Assembly: GCA_030831265.1 (NCBI GenBank)
Contig: JAURLM010000045.1
Span: forward strand, 1 to 9,926
DNA from: Chloroflexota bacterium
GTDB lineage: Bacteria; Chloroflexota; Dehalococcoidia; Lucifugimonadales; Lucifugimonadaceae
Reading direction: 5' to 3'
Length of the DNA stretch: 9,926 bases
Shown: piece after piece, positions 5,658 to 9,926 of the stretch
Layout: each line of letters opens with the position of its first letter
Position numbering within the stretch: the first letter of the stretch is position 1
Made by a program: the position numbers and the translations under genes
The notes under the pieces: model-generated
Told to the model about the DNA's origin: nothing
The model's database searches: none
What the model saw: the letters and a program-made list of their open reading frames with translations, nothing else

Positions 5658-6419
5658 CTATTCGTCATCCCAGTCATCATCATCACCGCCGCCTTCAAAC
5701 CCGTCATCGCCTTCATCAAACGACTCGGAAGTCGCCCGTCCACTCGCTGGCAGAAAGGCCGAACGCTCGCTTCCCTGGTTTGGCTTACGTGGTTCCAGTT
5801 TGCCAACCTCTTCCTTCAGCTTTGCAGCATCGGCAGAAGAAACCTTACCCAGGTCCACAATGATCGCGGAAACCGGCAGGTTCTTCAGGACTTCCAGGTC
5901 AGCCTTTCCCGGCAAGTCGGACAACTCAAGGAATATGTGCTTTGAAAAGCATGAGATCAGGTCCTGGAGTTTCAGGGCGGAACCAACTGTAAGCGGCCAT
6001 TTGATCTCTGCTGGGCGATACAGGAAGAAATCGAACGGGCCGTCCTCCAGGGCGCGGACACGGTGCTCTGGAAGCCCGTCAGTCACCTCAATACCCTTGC
6101 CCAGTTCTTCTGCAAGGAGCCCCGCCGCCGATGCGTCTTCGGATTCGAAGATCAGGAACTGACAGCCATTGTTCTCAAGCGTCTCTGCATCAACTGCGGT
6201 AGATGCGCCAACGGCAAGGCCCCATGGCTCACCCTCGCTGTCGGACCGGGCTTCTGTGCGAAGCAACAGGTCAACGCTTTTTGCGTCATTTTCGGAATCA
6301 CCGCCTCTGCCAATCACCAGCATGACCGGGTTCTTTTCCCGCGCCGCTGACTTGCCAAAACCCATTCGGGCGGGGCCAGACTGGCCCAGGTTCGAAAGTC
6401 TGTCCGAGAACTTGCTCAA
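5658..6419 (-). CDS. unrecognised protein with very acidic C-terminal tail, coupled to PAC2
   Basis: This is a 253-residue soluble protein with no signal peptide or membrane segment. The first 30 residues are basic and flexible (MSKFSDRLSN, then KSAAREK). Residues about 31-208 look like alternating beta/alpha: hydrophobic strands PVMLVIG (31-37), WGLAV (66-70), CQFLIF (86-91), FDFFLY (129-134), HIFLEL (161-166) and VSAIIVDLG (183-191). This suggests an open sheet or TIM-barrel-like fold, but I recognise no family or catalytic motif. From about 209 it is low complexity, ending in a Gly/Asp/Glu tail (EGDDG, DDDDWDDE). The TTG start overlaps the PAC2 stop as TTGA. GAGGAGG ten bases upstream, inside the PAC2 coding end, strongly supports that start and translational coupling. 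A direct partnership with PAC2 is an inference from coupling. Confidence 0.85.
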   Translation of the reverse strand: MSKFSDRLSNLGQSGPARMGFGKSAAREKNPVMLVIGRGGDSENDAKSVDLLLRTEARSDSEGEPWGLAVGASTAVDAETLENNGCQFLIFESEDASAAGLLAEELGKGIEVTDGLPEHRVRALEDGPFDFFLYRPAEIKWPLTVGSALKLQDLISCFSKHIFLELSDLPGKADLEVLKNLPVSAIIVDLGKVSSADAAKLKEEVGKLEPRKPNQGSERSAFLPASGRATSESFDEGDDGFEGGGDDDDWDDE

Positions 6420-7321
6420 CTGTCGGTGTCCTCCTCGACGTCTTCTTCATCGCCGGGTAAACGCTGATCGCGCAAAAACGCTTCCAGCTCCGCCATCAAT
6501 TCCCGCGGCTCAGGGCGGCCGCGCGCCTCTTCTTCAGTATCGAAACGCTCTTCCAACTTCTGAACATAGCCGGCAAGTTCCTGCTGGCCATCAAGCGCTT
6601 TCACAAGGTTCTGTTGAAACTCTTCAGCCTGTTTTTCCAGCGCCGAATAGTCCAGTTCTACCTGGATGAACTTCTGGATCTCTTTCAAGATCGCCATCGT
6701 TATCGACGGGTTGTAAGACACCTGCAGATAGTGCGGAGCGTGTCCCCAGATGCTGACAGACTTGATGTCATGCTTGTTGAACGCATCAATAGTCGCCGAA
6801 GTAACCCCGGACGGCCCTTCATAGTTGGGCTTCGGGTACTTGATCCCCGCGTAATTCGGCCCAAGATCGTCATGGGTTGTCGTCCCCATAATCCTTGGCT
6901 GTCGCGTGTGTGGGACAGAGTCCAGCAACGCTCCCACGGTCACGAGCAGGTCAGCATTGTTCGCCTTGGCGACAGACGACAGGTAGCCCGTGTAGGTTCG
7001 CCATCGCAGGTCAGGTTCGTCCCCAACTATGAGAAGAGCGTTCCTGCCACGACCCTCCGGTGCTCGATAGTAGTAGATCTCATTCGCGGGCCATGTGAGT
7101 GAACGCGTCCCGCGTGGGCCATTGGATATCTCCGGCCGGTGTTCGGTGAAAACATAAAACTGCTCGGCATCGATTGTGCCAAACTTCACCGCCCTCAACT
7201 GGCGCACCAGTTCTTTCAAGGCGCGGGTAGCGGACTCGGCTGCGTCCGGCCATCCTGCCCATGCAGCGATAACCACGCAGTTGTCCAATTGCGGTTGTTC
7301 CGTGAGATTTAGTTCTGCCAA
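6416..7321 (-). CDS. PAC2 (proteasome assembly chaperone 2-like) family protein
   Basis: Hallmarks of the bacterial PAC2 family appear in order. Counting from the upstream TTG at 7369, these are VVIAAWAGWPDAAESAT (32-48), DAEQFYVFTEHRPEI (67-81), LTWPANEI (91-98), LLIVGDEPDLRWR (112-124), VTVGALLDSVPHTR (143-156), YEGPSGVTS (183-191) and SIWGHAPHY (206-214). A charged helical, probably coiled-coil segment follows (about 235-302), then an acidic end (DEEDVEEDTDS). The family is known in eukaryotes and archaea for proteasome assembly; many bacterial members have no known role. No proteasome, Pup or ARC gene is in this window. Start choice is uncertain: TTG 7369 would add 16 atypical residues and TTG 7321 (AELNLTEQPQ) fits family starts better; neither has a clear ribosome site. 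GATAAT-like sequence between the two could be a -10 element. It overlaps the next gene by four bases. Confidence 0.92.
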   Translation of the reverse strand: MAELNLTEQPQLDNCVVIAAWAGWPDAAESATRALKELVRQLRAVKFGTIDAEQFYVFTEHRPEISNGPRGTRSLTWPANEIYYYRAPEGRGRNALLIVGDEPDLRWRTYTGYLSSVAKANNADLLVTVGALLDSVPHTRQPRIMGTTTHDDLGPNYAGIKYPKPNYEGPSGVTSATIDAFNKHDIKSVSIWGHAPHYLQVSYNPSITMAILKEIQKFIQVELDYSALEKQAEEFQQNLVKALDGQQELAGYVQKLEERFDTEEEARGRPEPRELMAELEAFLRDQRLPGDEEDVEEDTDS

Positions 7322-7445
7322 ATTACTGTGTTGAATAGTGTGCTGATTATCAGTGCAGTGCCACAGCAACGGTGGACCGGAAGTTCAGTTTACATGCGAC
7401 CGTTCAGCCCGCGCGAGGAATCATGCGGTCATTGCAGGAAGAACT

Positions 7446-8288
7446 CTACTGCACCGCAGCGGTGGTCTTTCCACGTATGCTTGCAAGGTGATGGACTATA
7501 GATGGGTCAAACGGCAACATCGAAATGTCCGGCTCAGGGAACTCCTGCACAGGACATTCGCTCATCGGAGTGCCAATCGCATGATCTCTTACGGCAATCG
7601 CAGCAAGACGCGGCAGCACCAACACGTCCTCCGCGTTGTACCGGATAAGCGTGTCCAGGGCTTCCGGCTCGCCTTCCTGGGACATGGACCACAATGTGAT
7701 GGCGTCTCGCCCGTCAAGCGTGCTCAAACTGGACGGGCGGCCAACTCCCAGTGAACGCTCTATGAGTTTTAGTCCACCCTTGAGACCCAGCCTCCGCAGA
7801 ACCAGCATCAGGTCCATGTGGGCGGCCCGCCGCAGGACACCGGCTCCCAGTTCGCGGCGCAGGAACGGTACATCGAACGACTTCCCGTTGAATGTCACTA
7901 CCAGCTTGAACTGCTCAAGGTATTCGGGCAGCAGATCCATCTCGTCACCACGGGCATAGGCTCGGAACCCGGCATTGTCCAGCACGCCGCAGATCGTGGT
8001 GTAGGCGCTATGGCCCAGGCCGGTGGTCTCAATATCCAGGAAAGCTGTTTCCGATCTGAACTCTGAATACAGGCGCCATGTGTCATGGGGGGACATCAGA
8101 TCAGCGAAATAAACAGCATCACGAGCGGCAAGTCGCTCACGAGACATTGCCAGCGCTTCACGTAGCTCCGTTGCATTCCCGGCAGCATCTTGCTCCAGCA
8201 GATCCCACGAAGTTACGCCACGACTCCACAACTCTTCTTCAGTCGTTGAGTCGATTTCGGGAAGATGAATGAACGAGTGTTCCAGCAT
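7446..8288 (-). CDS. YprB-like ribonuclease H-fold (DnaQ-type) 3'-5' exonuclease
   Basis: The three exonuclease motifs of the DEDD superfamily are visible. Counting from the TTG at 8300, motif I is FLDIETTGL (D89, E91), motif II is VTFNGKSFDVPFLRRE (N138, D143) and motif III is YNAEDVLVL (Y221, D225), a DEDDy arrangement. An additional Asp is D163 (HMDLM). These match the RNase_H_2/YprB group (COG3359), predicted to degrade nucleic acid with two metal ions; the biological substrate is not established. The N-terminal FIHLPEI...EEELWSRGVTSWD segment (about 10-33) resembles the short HhH-like lead-in common to these proteins. The ORF opens at TTG 8300 but ATG 8288 (LEHSFIHLP) is the better start, giving 280 residues. 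No strong ribosome site is seen. The gene is separated by about 124-157 bases on each side, so it may have its own promoter. Confidence 0.92.
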   Translation of the reverse strand: MLEHSFIHLPEIDSTTEEELWSRGVTSWDLLEQDAAGNATELREALAMSRERLAARDAVYFADLMSPHDTWRLYSEFRSETAFLDIETTGLGHSAYTTICGVLDNAGFRAYARGDEMDLLPEYLEQFKLVVTFNGKSFDVPFLRRELGAGVLRRAAHMDLMLVLRRLGLKGGLKLIERSLGVGRPSSLSTLDGRDAITLWSMSQEGEPEALDTLIRYNAEDVLVLPRLAAIAVRDHAIGTPMSECPVQEFPEPDISMLPFDPSIVHHLASIRGKTTAAVQ

Positions 8289-8447
8289 GAAGCAAGGCAA
8301 CAGAATGGGTTATTACGGTCATAAGACACGCAATGGTTCGTTCCGGGTCGGGATTGCGCGCAGGCACAGCATACCCTTTTCCATGGCAATCCGAGGAATG
8401 GTGTGTCTTTGTGTCCCGATCAAGCGCCTTAAACGCTGGTACGCTGC

Positions 8448-8897
8448 CTATTCCGGGTCTGTACCCGAGAACCGTTCGCCCATGGCAGCAACGAGAGTGT
8501 CCAGCATCAACTGCGCCTCACCGTCGTAGATGACTATCAAGCGACCGTTCTGATAGAAGCTGGGAGCGACAGTCCAGTTCACGTACTTCAGGCCAATTCC
8601 GTAACCGTCCGGTGAAACCAGCGCACGCTGTTCGGCAACCTCTTCATCAGTCTCAAACTCATAGGCGTAGACAATTTCGCCACTCGCTTTGAACTGAACA
8701 CCCGGAATTGAGAAGAAACGAGACGATAGAACATCGTTTGGATTCGGGCCTTCAACACGAAGACCAGCGGCCTTCAGCGACTCGCCAAGTGTAGCGACTG
8801 AGTTTGCTGCGGGTATCGCTTTGCCAGACCCACATGCGGCCAGCAGAATAACGAACGCTGCAATCATTGGAAAAGCCAGTAGCCTGCGGACAGCCAT
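8448..8897 (-). CDS. small lipoprotein of unknown function
   Basis: The 149-residue product has a lipoprotein signal: MAVRR n-region, hydrophobic core to residue 20, and lipobox L19-A-A-C22. The mature part is about 128 residues, with no other membrane segment. It is predicted to be secreted and lipid-anchored on the outer face of the cytoplasmic membrane. The mature domain contains SLKAAGLRVEG, a FFSIPG and VYAYEF segment, VSPDGYGIG, and an end with WTVAPSFYQNGRLIVIYDG and LVAAMG. I recall similar 'thPHFYKxGRLIVLYVG'-like endings in short lipoproteins of Chloroflexi and other phyla, but no function is known to me. The ATG is preceded by purine-rich AAGGGGATCGAGATAGAG, adequate for ribosome binding. 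It follows the PEBP-like lipoprotein gene after 131 bases. Confidence 0.88.
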   Translation of the reverse strand: MAVRRLLAFPMIAAFVILLAACGSGKAIPAANSVATLGESLKAAGLRVEGPNPNDVLSSRFFSIPGVQFKASGEIVYAYEFETDEEVAEQRALVSPDGYGIGLKYVNWTVAPSFYQNGRLIVIYDGEAQLMLDTLVAAMGERFSGTDPE

Positions 8898-8949
8898 CTC
8901 TATCTCGATCCCCTTCTCATACCGCTTATTGCCAGATCACTCAGTTCCG

Positions 8950-8973
8950 TGGTTACTCCCGGAGTCATGACCA
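8950..8973. promoter_or_regulatory. imperfect dyad between the two lipoprotein genes
   Basis: The inner ACTCC-C-GGAGT palindrome (8955-8965) sits inside TGGT/ACCA arms (8950-8953, 8970-8973), 53-76 bases upstream of the small lipoprotein start. It could be an operator or a stem-loop in the shared transcript. There is no T-run next to it, so a terminator is unlikely. Confidence 0.2.
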
Positions 8974-9028
8974 GACAAATGCTATGACTGCGCAAGTGAA
9001 CATACGGGCGTGCTGACACACATTCAGA

Positions 9029-9646
9029 CTACGGGCGCGAGTACACAGTAGTCAGGACGCCGTGACCGATCACTGAACCCCGCATCGCAACCAGGACATC
9101 GTCCATTGTGGCGGTTTCGTCCAGTTCCAACGGAGCGATCAGAGCAAAAACGTTGAAACGGTAGTCGTGACTCTCTCCTGCAGGAGGGCAGGGACCACCG
9201 TACGCGTTTTCCCCGAAATCGTTAAGTCCAACGATGATTTCACTGGATGCTTTGCCCTCGATGACTGCACGGACGGAATTGTCCGCTGCCGGAATGTTGA
9301 ACACCACCCAGTGCGAAAAAATCCCTACCGGTGCGTCAGGATCATCCACTATCAACACGGTTACCCGGGTGCCGTTCGGGGGCTTTTCCCAGCTGATTAC
9401 TGGCGGGAGATTGGCACCATCACAGGTGAACCGGACCGGAATACTGTCGCCCTCATTGAACTCGGGGCTTTTCACGGACATCACAGCCGGCACGTTGGTC
9501 AATGGGTCAAATGTCTCTGGATCGAAATCAGGTTGCTTCGATCCGCAAGCCAGGAATGCGACCAGCAACACTGAAAACGCCGAAAGAGCGATGAGCGTCA
9601 GGGCGCGAGACCGTGACGGTTTAACACGAGTCATATCTAGCAACAT
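9029..9646 (-). CDS. PEBP / YbhB-YbcL family (Raf kinase inhibitor-like) lipoprotein
   Basis: The 205-residue protein has a basic n-region (TRVKPSRSR), a hydrophobic core (about 15-33) and a probable lipid-attached Cys34 (FLAC; Phe at -3 is less usual than Leu). The mature domain is a clear PEBP fold: FTCDGANLPPVISW (73-86), DDPDAP (101-106), SHWVVFNIP (111-119), GGPCPP (150-155) and HDYRFNVFAL (160-169). These form the conserved anion/ligand-binding pocket of the family (Asp-Pro-Asp, His and Gly-Pro motifs). Bacterial members are of uncertain physiological role; small-molecule or phospholipid-type ligands are suggested for the family. ATG 9646 opens the ORF, but ATG 9634 would give a cleaner signal-peptide n-region; neither has a convincing ribosome site. 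It lies 39 bases after the YbjQ-like gene and is probably co-transcribed with it. Confidence 0.95.
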   Translation of the reverse strand: MLLDMTRVKPSRSRALTLIALSAFSVLLVAFLACGSKQPDFDPETFDPLTNVPAVMSVKSPEFNEGDSIPVRFTCDGANLPPVISWEKPPNGTRVTVLIVDDPDAPVGIFSHWVVFNIPAADNSVRAVIEGKASSEIIVGLNDFGENAYGGPCPPAGESHDYRFNVFALIAPLELDETATMDDVLVAMRGSVIGHGVLTTVYSRP

Positions 9647-9685
9647 TCCACGTCGGCGTGATGGTAAAAGGGGTACAGAAGCGTA

Positions 9686-9926
9686 CTAACGCAATTTAAC
9701 GGCAGTGCCGTAAGCAAGGATCTCAGACATCCCGGCGGCAATCATCGAAGTGGTGTAGCGTACGCCGACAATCGCATCAGCCCCGGCCTTCTGCGCAGCT
9801 CCAACCATTCGGTCAGTAGCCTCATCACGGGTTCGGGTGATCAGGTCCGTATACTCCGGCACATCGCCGCCAAATATGTTGCGGATTTGGGCAACAATAT
9901 CGAAGCCAATACCGCGTGTCCTGACC
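9686..9926 (-). CDS. YbjQ/UPF0145-type (heavy-metal-binding-like) protein, N-terminus outside window
   Basis: On the - strand a frame runs from the window edge to a TAG at 9686-9688, showing the last 79 residues. It contains NIFGGDVPEYTDL, RDEATDRMVGAAQKAGADAI, VGVRYTTSMIAAG and ends EILAYGTAVKLR. The GG-(D/E)-xxxY, GA(N/D)A(V/I)xGVR(Y/F) and YGTAV signatures are typical of the YbjQ/UPF0145 family, short pentamer-forming proteins annotated as putative heavy-metal binders with no proven role. About 25-30 N-terminal residues are missing at the edge. It precedes the PEBP-like lipoprotein gene by 39 bases in the direction of transcription. Confidence 0.9.
   Translation of the reverse strand, partial: VRTRGIGFDIVAQIRNIFGGDVPEYTDLITRTRDEATDRMVGAAQKAGADAIVGVRYTTSMIAAGMSEILAYGTAVKLR

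Noticed and set aside
7335..7365. Sigma-54-like TGGCAC element upstream of the PAC2 gene
   Set aside because: TGGCAC is present but the TTGC(A/T) half at the correct spacing is absent (TGATAA instead).
7452..7464. CACCGC-A-GCGGTG palindrome at the end of the exonuclease gene as a terminator
   Set aside because: It lies inside the last codons, its effective stem is only 4 bp once a real loop is allowed, and no T-run follows on the - strand.
8420..8445. AGCG/CGCT inverted repeat after the small lipoprotein gene as a terminator
   Set aside because: The stem is only 4 bp and has no T-tract; chance occurrence is likely.
9003..9037. TACGGGCG direct repeat around the end of the PEBP-like gene
   Set aside because: Only 8 bp, and the second copy is part of the coding sequence/stop codon; no further copies seen in the window.

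Overview
The window reads as ordinary chromosomal DNA of a free-living bacterium with moderately high GC. The mix of genes suggests Chloroflexota (Dehalococcoidia/SAR202-like): an actinobacterial/chloroflexal-type PAC2 protein, a YprB-like exonuclease beginning 'FIHLP', a class II EPSP synthase, small lipoproteins, and frequent TTG starts. This placement is an inference from memory of these families, not a database result. I see no tRNA, rRNA, CRISPR array, transposase or phage gene, and no gene-free stretch longer than 300 bases.

The left 2.4 kb lies on the + strand. It holds the last 44 codons of an unrecognised gene, then an intact thiamine-diphosphate (ThDP) enzyme of the acetolactate synthase/decarboxylase superfamily. 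Next comes a small stand-alone PEP-utilising 'mobile' (swivelling) domain. That domain is split by one in-frame TAG, and it has Asn where the phospho-accepting His is expected.

The rest (2466 to the right edge) is on the - strand and converges on the left block with only 23 bases between stop codons. Read in the direction of transcription (right to left), the genes are: YbjQ-type protein (cut by the window edge), PEBP-like lipoprotein, small lipoprotein of unknown function, YprB-like DnaQ-fold exonuclease, PAC2-family protein, acidic-tailed protein of unknown function (TTGA overlap with PAC2), TyrA-like dehydrogenase, aroA and gmk (overlapping aroA). The last three form a tyrA-aroA-nucleotide kinase block. 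Many bacteria have cytidylate kinase after aroA; here the kinase is clearly a guanylate kinase.

Three things deserve a second look: the TyrA homologue appears to have lost the catalytic histidines and substrate-binding arginine of prephenate dehydrogenases; the PEP-mobile domain next to the ThDP enzyme has both an amber codon and a missing His; and the PAC2 protein is translationally coupled to an unknown protein, both with acidic tails. The tyrA leader also carries a 9-bp tandem repeat beside an 18-bp dyad. I found no convincing novel multi-gene system.
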